A stretch of 64,000 nt of DNA. Source: Streptomyces caniferus. Its GTDB lineage: Bacteria; Actinomycetota; Actinomycetes; Streptomycetales; Streptomycetaceae. A model generated the notes under the pieces. The model saw only the letters and a program-made list of their open reading frames with translations. It did not search any database and had not been told where the DNA came from. The position numbers and the translations under genes were made by a program. Position 1 is the first letter of the stretch; the number at the start of each line of letters is the position of its first letter. Shown here one piece after another: positions 10,181 to 17,988 of this stretch. The DNA lies in the NCBI RefSeq assembly GCF_009811555.1, contig NZ_BLIN01000005.1, positions 1,993,501 to 2,057,500 of the forward strand. The letters are read 5' to 3'.

Positions 10181-10837
10181 TCAGCGCCCGGTCAGGCGCC
10201 TGGCCTCTGCCAGGTGGGCGGTCAGCCGCTCCTGGATGCGCACGGTCGCCTCGTCGAGCGCCTTGCGGGTGCGCCGTCCGCTGCCGTCGCCCGCCTCGAA
10301 GGCGGCGCCGAAGACGACGTCGACGCGGGACCGCAGCGGCGGCACCGCCGGGGTCAGCCGGCTGTGCCGCTCCTTGCTGCCGAGCACCGCCACCGGCACC
10401 ACCGCGGCGCCGGAGCGCACCGCGAAGTACGCCAGGCCCGCCCGCAGGGAGGCGAAGTCGCCCTCGCCGCGGGTGCCTTCCGGGAAGATCCCCAGCACGC
10501 CGCCCTGTTCCAGCACCCCGAGGGCGTCGGTGATCGCCTTGCGGTCGGTGGTGTCGCGGTCCACCTTCAGCTGCCCGATGCCCCGCAGGAACGGGTCCAG
10601 CGGGCCGACGAAGGCTTCTTTCTTGATCAGGAAGTGCACCGGCCGCGGCGCGGTGCCCATCAGCATCGGACCGTCGATGCCGTGCGAATGGTTGACGGCG
10701 AGGATCACCGGTCCGGCCGACGGCACCCGCCAGGCGCCCAGCACCCGCGGCCGCCACAGCCCGTACATCAGGCCGATGCCGATCCGCCGTCCGACCGCGG
10801 CGCCCGCCTCGCTCGGGGCCTCGCCGCTGTCGGTCAC
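10181..10837 (-). CDS. PlsC-type 1-acylglycerol-3-phosphate acyltransferase
   Basis: 218 residues. GTG 10835-10837 (VTDSGEAPSE) overlaps the cmk stop as GTGA, which selects this start. The acyltransferase signature NHSHGIDGP (H-x4-D) is at about residue 57 and FPEGTRGEG at about 125. These motifs transfer fatty acyl groups from acyl-ACP or acyl-CoA to lysophosphatidic acid at the inner membrane. It lies between cmk and der, an arrangement usual for the genus. One of several PlsC paralogs is expected per genome, so the exact acceptor is not certain. Confidence 0.9.
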   Translation of the reverse strand: MTDSGEAPSEAGAAVGRRIGIGLMYGLWRPRVLGAWRVPSAGPVILAVNHSHGIDGPMLMGTAPRPVHFLIKKEAFVGPLDPFLRGIGQLKVDRDTTDRKAITDALGVLEQGGVLGIFPEGTRGEGDFASLRAGLAYFAVRSGAAVVPVAVLGSKERHSRLTPAVPPLRSRVDVVFGAAFEAGDGSGRRTRKALDEATVRIQERLTAHLAEARRLTGR

Positions 10838-11556
10838 CGGGCGACCCGCCCTGCCTTTTCGGCGCCGGCGCCCTCGATGAGGGTGACCACGCACTCGATG
10901 ACCTGCTCCAGGGTCAGCTCGGTGGTGTCGACCTCGACGGCGTCGTCCGCCTTGGCCAGCGGGGAGGTCTTGCGGCCGGAGTCGGCGGCGTCCCGCTTGA
11001 TCAGCGCCTCGCGGGTGGCGGCCAGGTCACCGGCCTCCTTGCCCTTGAGCTCGCCGCTGCGGCGGGCCGCCCGCGCCTCGGGGGAGGCGGTGAGGAAGAC
11101 CTTGAGGTCGGCGTCGGGCAGGACGGTGATGCCGATGTCCCGGCCCTCGACGACGATGCCGTTCGGCGCCTCGGCGGCGATGCTGCGCTGCAGATCGGTG
11201 ATCAGGGTCCGCACCTCGGGCACGGCGCTGACGGCGCTGACCGCGGCGGTGACCTCCTGGGTGCGGATCGGGCCCGCGGCGTCCAGGCCGTCGACCGTGA
11301 TGGTCGGGGCGGCCGGGTCGGTGCCGGAGACGATCACGGGCTTGGCGGCGGCGTCGGCCACGGCGGTCGCGTCATCGACGTCGATGCCGTTGTTCAGCAT
11401 CCACCACGTGATCGCGCGGTACTGGGCACCGGTGTCGAGGTAGCCGAGGCCCAGCTTGGCGGCCACGGCCTTGGACGTGCTGGACTTGCCCGTGCCTGCG
11501 GGGCCGTCGATGGCGACAATCACTGCTGCCGGGGCGGTCCGGGCGGCGGTTTCCAC
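10834..11556 (-). CDS. cmk: Cytidylate kinase
   Basis: 240 residues from GTG 11556 (VETAARTAPAAVIVAIDGPA). AAGAAAGG lies about ten bases upstream. A GTG four codons earlier is too close to that sequence. The P-loop is GPAGTGKSST, and the CMP-binding region is YLDTGAQYRAITWWM with VVEGRDIG. The lid region includes RRSGELKGKEA and IKRDAADSGR. The enzyme phosphorylates CMP and dCMP with ATP. It is translationally coupled to the acyltransferase downstream through a four-base overlap. Confidence 0.95.
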   Translation of the reverse strand: METAARTAPAAVIVAIDGPAGTGKSSTSKAVAAKLGLGYLDTGAQYRAITWWMLNNGIDVDDATAVADAAAKPVIVSGTDPAAPTITVDGLDAAGPIRTQEVTAAVSAVSAVPEVRTLITDLQRSIAAEAPNGIVVEGRDIGITVLPDADLKVFLTASPEARAARRSGELKGKEAGDLAATREALIKRDAADSGRKTSPLAKADDAVEVDTTELTLEQVIECVVTLIEGAGAEKAGRVAR

Positions 11557-11653
11557 GGTGACGAACACCTTTCTTGTACACGGGGCGGGGGTCCAAGGCC
11601 ATAAGGGCCTCGGACAAGGTTACTGGCTCACCCGCACGGCGCCGTCCACGGTG

Positions 11654-12739
11654 TCACTGCCGGATGGACCAGCCCCGCTCGCGCAGCTCCGCGATCAGCC
11701 CCGGCACCGCCTGCGGCTCGACCATGAGCTGGATGAAGCCCGCCTGCTGGCCGGTGGCGTGCTCGATGCGGACGTCCTCGATGTTGACCCCGGCCCGGCC
11801 GGCGTCGGCGAAGATCCGGGCCAGCTCGCCGGGCTGGTCGCCGATGTAGACGGCGACGATCTCGTAGACGGCCGGGGCGGCGCCGTGCTTGCCGGGCACC
11901 CGCTCGCGGCCCGCGTTGCCGCGGCGGAGCACGTCCTCGATGCCGCCGACGCCGTCGCCGCGCTTGGCCTCGTCGGCGGACTCCAGGGCCCGCAGCGACC
12001 GTACCGTCTCGTCCAGGTCGGCGGCGACCTCGCTCAGCACATCGGCGACCGGGCCCGGATTGGCGGCGAGGATGTCGATCCACATCGCCGGATCGGAGGC
12101 CGCGATCCGCGTCACATCCCGGATGCCCTGGCCGCAGAGGCGTACGGCGGTCTCGTCGGCGCCCTTGAGGCGGGCGGCCACGAGGCTGGAGACCAGCTGC
12201 GGGGTGTGCGAGACGAGAGCGACGGCGCGGTCGTGCGCGTCGGCGCCCATCACCACCGGGACGGCCCGGCACAGGGCGACCAGCTCCAGGGCGAGGTTGA
12301 GCACCTCGGTGTCGCCGTCGCGGGTCGGGGTGAGCACCCAGGGCCGGCCCTCGAAGAGGTCGGCGGTGGCGGCCAGCGGGCCGGAGCGCTCCTTGCCGGC
12401 CATCGGATGCGTGCCGAGGTAGCCGGAGAGCTCGCAGCCCATGGCCTCCAGCTCACGGCGCGGGCCGCCCTTGACGCTGGCGACGTCGATGTAGGCGCGG
12501 GCCGCCCCGCGCCGGATGGCACCGGCCAGTGCCCCCGCGACATGCGCCGGCGGCACGGCCACGATGGCCAGATCGACCTTCTCCGGGGGCGCCTCCGCGG
12601 TGCCCGCGCCGAGCGCGGCGGCCGTCAGGGCCTGGGCCTGGTCGTGGTCCTCCAGGAAGACCTGGACGCCACGCGCGGCCAGCGCCAGGGCGGCGGAGGT
12701 GCCGATCAGGCCCGTTCCGATGACGAGTGCGGTCCTCAC
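11654..12739 (-). CDS. tyrA: Prephenate dehydrogenase
   Basis: 361 residues. GTG 12737-12739 overlaps the chorismate mutase stop (GTGA), with AAAGGA inside the end of that gene as the ribosome-binding site. The NAD(P)-binding Rossmann fold starts at once (VRTALVIGTGLIGTS). The catalytic and prephenate-binding GTHPMAGKERSG is at about residue 118. A C-terminal ACT domain (VAVYIGDQPGELARIFADAG) probably gives tyrosine feedback inhibition. The enzyme converts prephenate to 4-hydroxyphenylpyruvate in tyrosine synthesis and follows aroH, which makes its substrate. Confidence 0.93.
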   Translation of the reverse strand: MRTALVIGTGLIGTSAALALAARGVQVFLEDHDQAQALTAAALGAGTAEAPPEKVDLAIVAVPPAHVAGALAGAIRRGAARAYIDVASVKGGPRRELEAMGCELSGYLGTHPMAGKERSGPLAATADLFEGRPWVLTPTRDGDTEVLNLALELVALCRAVPVVMGADAHDRAVALVSHTPQLVSSLVAARLKGADETAVRLCGQGIRDVTRIAASDPAMWIDILAANPGPVADVLSEVAADLDETVRSLRALESADEAKRGDGVGGIEDVLRRGNAGRERVPGKHGAAPAVYEIVAVYIGDQPGELARIFADAGRAGVNIEDVRIEHATGQQAGFIQLMVEPQAVPGLIAELRERGWSIRQ

Positions 12740-13098
12740 TGCGCGATGTCCTTTCGCAGCGCGCCGGCCGCGCCGAGGTAGACATGGGCGATCCCGGCCT
12801 TGGACAGCCCGGTCTCGACATGGGCGAGCACCCGCACCACGCGCTCCATGGCGCCGGTGATGTCCAGCTCCTGGGCGCAGATCAGCGGGACGTCGGTGAT
12901 GCCCAGGGCGCGCGCGGCGGCGGCCGGGAAGTCGCTGTGCAGATCGGGGGTGGCGGTGAACCACACGCTGATCAGGTCGTCCGCGCCCAGGTCGTTGCGT
13001 TCGAGGATGGCGGTGAGCAGCTCGCCGACCTGCTCCTGCATGTGCTCCGCGTCGTCCCGCTCCAGCTGGACGGCCCCGCGGACCGCTCGTACCGCCAC
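12736..13098 (-). CDS. aroH: Chorismate mutase, AroH type
   Basis: 120 residues from GTG 13096-13098, with GGGGAG seven bases upstream. Residues match the trimeric AroH fold: VRAVRGAVQLERDDAEHM with the active-site Arg near the start, FTATPDLHSDFPAAAARALG, then LDITGAMERVVRVL, which ends in the RVL(A/M)H segment. It converts chorismate to prephenate. The stop overlaps tyrA by four bases, so the first two steps of the tyrosine branch are made together. Confidence 0.93.
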   Translation of the reverse strand: MAVRAVRGAVQLERDDAEHMQEQVGELLTAILERNDLGADDLISVWFTATPDLHSDFPAAAARALGITDVPLICAQELDITGAMERVVRVLAHVETGLSKAGIAHVYLGAAGALRKDIAQ

Positions 13099-13337
13099 GT
13101 CACTGCTCCCCTGCGTCCTGTGCCGCGCCACGCACCTGTGCGCGCACTGATCAGCGTAACCAGCCGCACCGACAATCCGTGCGCGCAGGCCGCCCGGCGA
13201 GACGGCCACGGGGCGAGGGCAGGCGTCCGTGCGCGCCGCGACCGGCCGTCCACCGACAGTGACACCGCTTCCGGAGTGCGGCATTCCGCCTTGGAAACCT
13301 GGTGACATTCACCCTCCCGCCAGCGACAATCGCCGCC

Positions 13338-14033
13338 ATGTCCGAAGCCGCCGAAGGTCACACCCTGGTCGCCGAGCACACCGTCTACGCCTGTGTGATG
13401 GGCTCGCGCGCCTTCGGTCTGGCCACGGAGACCAGTGACACCGACCGGCGCGGGGTGTATCTCGCACCCACCCCGCTGTTCTGGGGCTTCGAGAAGCCGC
13501 CGACCCATGTGGAGGGACCGCGCGAGGAGGAGTTCTCCTGGGAGCTGGAGCGGTTCTGCCATCTGGCGCTGCGCGCCAACCCCACCATCCTGGAGTGTCT
13601 GCACTCCCCGCTGGTGGAGCGGGCCGACGCCACCGGCCGGGAGCTGCTCGCGCTGCGCGACGCCTTCCTGTCCCGGCAGGCCCACCGCACCTTCGCGGGC
13701 TACGCCGGCGGTCAGCTCAAGCAGTTGCGGGCCGACGTGCGGCAGTACGGCGCGCCCCGCTGGAAGCACGCCATGCATCTGCTGCGGCTGCTGGCCTCCT
13801 CCCGCGATCTGCTCCGTACCGGCGTGCTCACGCTGGACGTGGGCCCGGACCGGGAGGAGCTGCTGGCGGTCCGGCGCGGGGAGGTGGCCTGGGACACGGT
13901 GGAGCGCCGGATGGCGCGGCTGGCCGAGGAGGCCGAGGCCGCGGTGTCCGGCTCGCCGTTGCCGGCCGAGCCGGACCGGGGCCGGGTGGCCGACTTCCTG
14001 TTCCGGGCCCGGCGGGCCTCGGCGCTCGGCTGA
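13338..14033 (+). CDS. Predicted nucleotidyltransferase (COG3541/YcgL-like)
   Basis: 231 residues from ATG 13338 (MSEAAEGHTLVAEHTVYACV). An in-frame GTG at 13302 is a possible longer start, and neither has a good Shine-Dalgarno sequence. The polymerase-beta-like motif is GSRAFGLATETSDTDRRGVY, with GS and D-x-D/R metal-binding positions. A helical C-terminal region follows (AHRTFAGYAGGQLKQLR). The substrate is unknown. A second member of the same family lies convergently at 14161-14961. COG3541 proteins occur in bacteria and phages and are generally uncharacterised. Confidence 0.85.
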   Translation: MSEAAEGHTLVAEHTVYACVMGSRAFGLATETSDTDRRGVYLAPTPLFWGFEKPPTHVEGPREEEFSWELERFCHLALRANPTILECLHSPLVERADATGRELLALRDAFLSRQAHRTFAGYAGGQLKQLRADVRQYGAPRWKHAMHLLRLLASSRDLLRTGVLTLDVGPDREELLAVRRGEVAWDTVERRMARLAEEAEAAVSGSPLPAEPDRGRVADFLFRARRASALG

Positions 14034-14103
14034 GGCGGGCCGCGGCACCCGGCGGGGGCGGGCCCGCTGTACCCGGCGGGGGGCGGGCCGCTGCACCCGG
14101 CCG
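14034..14103. repeat. Three imperfect tandem copies of a 23-24 bp G+C repeat
   Basis: Directly after the stop of the upstream gene, three units of the form GGCGGGCCGCxGCACCCGGC are arranged head to tail (about 14034-14056, 14057-14080, 14082-14103). They fill the convergent intergenic gap between the two nucleotidyltransferases. They may act as a loose terminator or simply be slippage-generated DNA. Confidence 0.6.
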
Positions 14104-14160
14104 CGGCGCCCGCTCGGACCCGCCTGCGCCCCTGCCTGCCGCCCGCCGTCCGCCGTCCGC

Positions 14161-14961
14161 TCAGCAGCCCAGCCGGGTCCGCACGATCAGGTCGTGCAGC
14201 GCATCGCGACCGCCGGGGGCGTCCGGGAGGGCGGTGGCCACCTGGGCGGCGTCCAGCCGGGCGTGCAGCGCCTCGATGTCCCTGCGCAGCCGCACCGCCT
14301 CCACCACCTCGCCCGCCGGGCCGTGTTCGGCCTCCTCCTTGGCCGCGATCAGCTCCGGTATGTAGGCGGGAGCCGCCGACTCGCCCGCCAGCGTGGGCAG
14401 ATGGGGCTGCACCCGGCCGCTGTCCATGAGGTGGATGCCGGTGAGCAGCACCCGCAGCGTGTACAGCAGTGGCTTCAGCTCGCCGGTCTTCTCGAAGAGC
14501 CGCCACTGGGTCGTGGCGAAACCGCGGTAGTGGTGGGCGTGGTGGGAGGTGAGCAGGCCCGGGGCCAGCGCGGTCAGTTCGGCATGCACGGGGGTGGTGT
14601 GCACGACCAGCGGGGAGAGCAGCTGCTCCAGGACGTAGCCATTGCGGCGCAGAAGCAGCCGGGCGAATTTCCGCAGGTCGTGCGAGACCAGATCCATCTC
14701 GACGCCGTCTTGCTCCCACATCAGGGTGCGGGTCTCCGCAGGCTCGTGCAGGCCGACGAGGGCGGCCGTGGGCAGCAGGTGGGCGCCGCGCAGGTCGACG
14801 TCGGAGTCCCGGGACGGGAAGCCGTACAGATGCGCACCGGAGACCGTCGCGAAGACCAGCGGATCGTCCTGTTCCGCCACCACGGCGCCCAGGTCGACGG
14901 CGGGCAGCCCGGCCGCCCGGAGGACGGCTTCCCGTGCCGTGACGGAGGGGGTCTCACGCAT
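14161..14961 (-). CDS. Predicted nucleotidyltransferase (COG3541/YcgL-like), second copy
   Basis: 266 residues. It is related to the 13338-14033 protein: here the nucleotidyltransferase motif is SGAHLYGFPSRDSDVDLRGA. Further conserved pieces are EMDLVSHDLRKFARLLLRRN, with an added Asp typical of the third metal ligand, and HHYRGFATTQWRLF. Its start overlaps the end of the ADP-ribosylglycohydrolase by eight bases, so the two are co-translated. The link with an ADP-ribose hydrolase suggests nucleotide or NAD-derived substrates, but this is inference. Confidence 0.85.
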   Translation of the reverse strand: MRETPSVTAREAVLRAAGLPAVDLGAVVAEQDDPLVFATVSGAHLYGFPSRDSDVDLRGAHLLPTAALVGLHEPAETRTLMWEQDGVEMDLVSHDLRKFARLLLRRNGYVLEQLLSPLVVHTTPVHAELTALAPGLLTSHHAHHYRGFATTQWRLFEKTGELKPLLYTLRVLLTGIHLMDSGRVQPHLPTLAGESAAPAYIPELIAAKEEAEHGPAGEVVEAVRLRRDIEALHARLDAAQVATALPDAPGGRDALHDLIVRTRLGC

Positions 14962-15976
14962 CCCACGCCTCCCCCAGTGCCAGCAGTTCGTCGCGGTACT
15001 CGATACGGGAGGCCCACTCCCCGGGCCAGGCGCCGGCCCCGAGATGAGCGCCGGCGAAGGCGCCGCTGAGGCAGGCGATCGAATCGGAGTCCCCGGAGGT
15101 GCAGGCGGCCCGGCGCAGCGCGGTGAGCGGCTCGTCGGGGAAGAGCAGGAAGCAGAACAGGCCGGTGGCCAGCGCCTCTTCGGCGATCCAGCCGGCGCCG
15201 GTGGCCAGGCAGGGGTCGGCTTCCGGGTCCGGGGCGCCGAGCGCCGCGTCCAGGCGGTCCAGGACGCCGAGGCAGTCGTCCCAGCCGCGCGCGATGAAGG
15301 CCTCCGCGGACGGGTCCTGGCTCCGCCGCCACAGGTCGCCGAGCCAGTCCTCCCGGTAGACGGTGCGGTGGTCCTCGGCGTACGCCCGCAGCAGGCCGGG
15401 CAGTTCGGCGGGCGGGGTGCCGTCGGCGAGGGCGCGTACGGCGCGGGCGGTCAGATCACTGGCGGCCAGGGCGGTGGGGTGCCCGTGGGTCAGCGCGGAC
15501 TGCAACTGCGCGGCGCCGGAGCGCTGCGGGAGGCTCAGGCCCGGCGCGAGCCCGATCGGCGCGACCCGCATATTGGCGCCGCAGCCCTTCGACCCCATCC
15601 GGGAGGCCTCGGCCCACGGCCGCCCTTCGTCGGCGAGCAGCGCACAGGCGCTCAGGCAGGTGGCGCCCGGCGCCCGGTTGTTGTCGGGCGAGCGCCACCA
15701 GGCGACGTACTCCTCGCGCACGGGCGCCGCCAGGCCGGACGGGGTGAGCGCACCGCGCCCCAGGGCCGTCCGCAGCCCGCGGCCCAGCGCCAGCGTCATC
15801 TGGGTGTCGTCGGTGACGAAGGCGGGGTCGGGCAGCGCCATCCGCCGCCAGGGGCCGCACTTGGCCAGGATCGACGGCACATCGTTGAACTCGGTGGGAA
15901 AGCCGAGCGCGTCGCCCAGAGCCAGCCCGATCAGCGAGCCGGTGGCGACGGTCCCCATTGCCCCCGTGGACATCAT
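14954..15976 (-). CDS. ADP-ribosylglycohydrolase (DraG/ARH family)
   Basis: 340 residues from ATG 15974-15976 (MMSTGAMGTVATGSLIGLAL). Family landmarks are GLALGDALGFPTEF near the N-terminus, VTDDTQMTLALGRGL (Mg-binding Asp pair) at about residue 55, NMRVAPIGL at about 135 and SGDSDSIACLSGAFAGAHLG near the C-terminus (second metal site). The family removes ADP-ribose from proteins or small molecules. It heads an operon with the overlapping nucleotidyltransferase. Only seven bases separate the start from a perfect hairpin (15984-16018) whose proximal arm supplies AAGGGG as the apparent ribosome-binding site. Confidence 0.9.
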   Translation of the reverse strand: MMSTGAMGTVATGSLIGLALGDALGFPTEFNDVPSILAKCGPWRRMALPDPAFVTDDTQMTLALGRGLRTALGRGALTPSGLAAPVREEYVAWWRSPDNNRAPGATCLSACALLADEGRPWAEASRMGSKGCGANMRVAPIGLAPGLSLPQRSGAAQLQSALTHGHPTALAASDLTARAVRALADGTPPAELPGLLRAYAEDHRTVYREDWLGDLWRRSQDPSAEAFIARGWDDCLGVLDRLDAALGAPDPEADPCLATGAGWIAEEALATGLFCFLLFPDEPLTALRRAACTSGDSDSIACLSGAFAGAHLGAGAWPGEWASRIEYRDELLALGEAWDA

Positions 15977-15983
15977 GAAAAAA

Positions 15984-16018
15984 CCACCCCTTAATGTCGC
16001 AGTGACATTAAGGGGTGG
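15984..16018 (-). promoter_or_regulatory. Perfect 15-bp hairpin with U6: terminator of rluB unit and/or attenuator of ADP-ribosylglycohydrolase
   Basis: Arms 15984-15998 (CCACCCCTTAATGTC) and 16004-16018 are exact complements with a five-base loop. Read on the minus strand, the stem is followed by TTTTTTC and then the ATG of the ADP-ribosylglycohydrolase. It therefore has the full form of an intrinsic terminator for the scpA-scpB-rluB unit ending at 16094. The arm next to the ATG contains AAGGGGTGG at Shine-Dalgarno distance, so folding would hide the ribosome-binding site. As DNA it is also a palindrome that a repressor could bind. Confidence 0.8.
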
Positions 16019-16093
16019 CCGGGCGGAGCCGCAAGGAAGATTTCCTGCGTGCGGTCCCGCCGGAGGCGCTGCGGCCCGCCGGGCGCCGAGGCC

Positions 16094-17287
16094 TTAGAGC
16101 TCGACCTCGCGCATCAGCATGCCGACCTCGGTGTTGGTCATCCGGCGCAGCCAGCCCGACTTCTGGTCGCCCAGGGCGATCGGGCCGAAGCTCGTACGGA
16201 CGAGCTTGTCGACCGGGAAGCCGGCCTCCGACAGCATCCGGCGCACGATGTGCTTGCGGCCCTCGTGGAGCGTGACCTCGACGAGGTAGTTCTTGCCGGT
16301 GTTCTCCACCACCCGGAAGTGGTCGGCGCGGGCGTAGCCGTCCTCCAGCTGGATGCCGTCCTTGAGCTGCTTGCCCAGGTCGCGCGGGAGGGGGCCCTGG
16401 ATCGCTGCCAGGTAGGTCTTCTTGACGCCGTAGCGCGGGTGCGTCAGGCGGTGGGCCAGCTCACCGTGGTTGGTGAGCAGGATGATGCCCTCGGTCTCGG
16501 TGTCCAGCCGGCCGACGTGGAACAGCCGCGTCTCACGGTTGGTGACGTAGTCGCCCAGGCACTGGCGGCCGTCCGGGTCCTCCATGGTGGAGACCACGCC
16601 GGCCGGCTTGTTCAGCGCGAAGAAGAGGTACGACTGGGTGGCGACCGTCAGGCCGTCGACCTTGATCTCGTCCTTCTCCGGGTCGACCCGGACGCCCTGC
16701 TCCATGACGACCTGGCCGTTGACCTCGACGCGCGCCTGGTCGATCAGCTCCTCGCAGGCACGCCGCGAGCCCATACCGGCCCTGGCCAGCACCTTCTGCA
16801 GACGCTCGCCCTCCTGGTCGCCGAACGTCTTGGGGGTCTTGACCTGCGGCTTGTTGTGGCGGGCGCGGTTGCGCTCCTCCACCTGGGCGTCGTACTCACG
16901 GGGCCGTGCGGGCGCCTGGCCGCGGCCGCGCTGCGGGCCGCCCTTGGCACCGGGGCGGGCGCCCTTGGACGCAGCACCGGTACGCGGGCCGCCCTTGGCG
17001 CCGCCACGGGCCGCCGCGCCCCGGCTGCCCGTGCTCTTGGCGCCGCCGGTCTTGGAGCCGCCCTTGGGACCGCCGCTCTTGGCGCCGCCGCGCTCGTCCT
17101 TACCTCCCGGGCCGCCGGCGCCGCCGGTCCCGCCCACGTCGTAGCGGCGCTCCTCGGGACGGGGACGGCCGGCGCGCTGCTGCTTCTCGTCCCTCTTGCC
17201 CCCAGCCTTCGGCTGGGAGGTGCCCCCACCCGCGCCGCGGTAGTTGCCCCGCCCGCTGTCGTTGTTCCTGCCGCTGCTTCGCATCAA
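16094..17287 (-). CDS. rluB: 23S rRNA pseudouridine synthase (RluB/RsuA family) with long basic N-terminal tail
   Basis: 397 residues. Residues 1-155 are a Gly/Lys/Arg-rich low-complexity tail. An S4 RNA-binding domain is at about 158-215 (ERLQKVLARAGMGSRRACEE). The synthase domain follows, with catalytic Asp262 in GRLDTETEGIILLTNHGEL and KKTYLAAIQGPLP. The enzyme isomerises a uridine in 23S rRNA. The start overlaps the scpB stop by four bases. Part of the tail (about residues 21-32, GGTSQPKAGGKR) is encoded by a REP-like hairpin common in Streptomyces, which points to repeat insertion in frame. Confidence 0.93.
   Translation of the reverse strand: MMRSSGRNNDSGRGNYRGAGGGTSQPKAGGKRDEKQQRAGRPRPEERRYDVGGTGGAGGPGGKDERGGAKSGGPKGGSKTGGAKSTGSRGAAARGGAKGGPRTGAASKGARPGAKGGPQRGRGQAPARPREYDAQVEERNRARHNKPQVKTPKTFGDQEGERLQKVLARAGMGSRRACEELIDQARVEVNGQVVMEQGVRVDPEKDEIKVDGLTVATQSYLFFALNKPAGVVSTMEDPDGRQCLGDYVTNRETRLFHVGRLDTETEGIILLTNHGELAHRLTHPRYGVKKTYLAAIQGPLPRDLGKQLKDGIQLEDGYARADHFRVVENTGKNYLVEVTLHEGRKHIVRRMLSEAGFPVDKLVRTSFGPIALGDQKSGWLRRMTNTEVGMLMREVEL
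17198..17228. repeat. REP-like palindromic element inside rluB
   Basis: CCCAGCC TTC GGCTGGG (17201-17217) followed by AGGTGCCCCC matches the short hairpin repeats scattered through Streptomyces genomes. It is in frame within rluB and adds the peptide GTSQPKAGG to the disordered tail. Related copies in this window are at 24998-25019 and 27902-27937. Confidence 0.65.
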
Positions 17288-17988
17288 TGATCCGTCTGAG
17301 AGTCGCCGCTGTCGTCTACGTCGAACGACGGGATACCTTCCGGGGAGTCGCCCTCGACCGCGTCCGCCTCCGGGAGGAACGGTGCGAGCTCAGGGAGCTC
17401 ATCCAGGCCGCGCAGGCCCATCCGCTCCAGAAAGTAATTCGTCGTCCTGTACAGGATCGCACCTGTTTCAGGTTCCGTCCCCGCCTCCTCCACCAGGCCG
17501 CGCTGGAGGAGCGTGCGCATCACACCGTCACAGTTCACGCCGCGTACGGCCGAGACACGGGAACGGCTGACCGGCTGACGGTACGCGACCACGGCCAGAG
17601 TCTCCAAAGCTGCCTGGGTGAGCCGGGCCTGCTGCCCGTCCAGAACGAAGCTCTCGACCGCGTCCGCGTACGCGGCGCGGGAGTAGAACCGCCAGCCGCC
17701 GGCCACCAGCCGCAGATCGAAACCGCGCCCCTGACGTGCGTAGTCGTCGGACAGCTCGCGCAGGGCCAGCGCGATCGCGCGGCGGGGCCGCTGCAACACC
17801 CTGGCCAGGTGTTCCTCGGTCGCGGGCTCGTCGACGACCATGAGGACCGCCTCCAGCGCGGGCTTCAGCGCCAGCTCGGCGACGCCCAGCGTCCCGGCCG
17901 GTGCGCCGGGCCGGTCCCCCGGGACCTCGTCCGGGCCGGGCTCCGCCTCCGTGATGTCGTACGCCCCGTTGCCGGCCCCGCCGCTCAT
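17284..17988 (-). CDS. scpB: Segregation and condensation protein B
   Basis: 234 residues. ATG 17986-17988 overlaps the scpA stop by four bases, which fixes the start. Two winged-helix domains are visible. One includes LALKPALEAVLMVVDEPATE and the ARVLQRP region. The other includes LTQAALETLAVVAYRQPVSR, SRVSAVRGVNCDGVMRTLLQ and TTNYFLERMGLRGLDELPEL, the standard ScpB signatures. ScpB dimers bind ScpA in the SMC condensin complex that organises the chromosome. The N-terminus is acidic and loosely conserved. Confidence 0.95.
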   Translation of the reverse strand: MSGGAGNGAYDITEAEPGPDEVPGDRPGAPAGTLGVAELALKPALEAVLMVVDEPATEEHLARVLQRPRRAIALALRELSDDYARQGRGFDLRLVAGGWRFYSRAAYADAVESFVLDGQQARLTQAALETLAVVAYRQPVSRSRVSAVRGVNCDGVMRTLLQRGLVEEAGTEPETGAILYRTTNYFLERMGLRGLDELPELAPFLPEADAVEGDSPEGIPSFDVDDSGDSQTDH

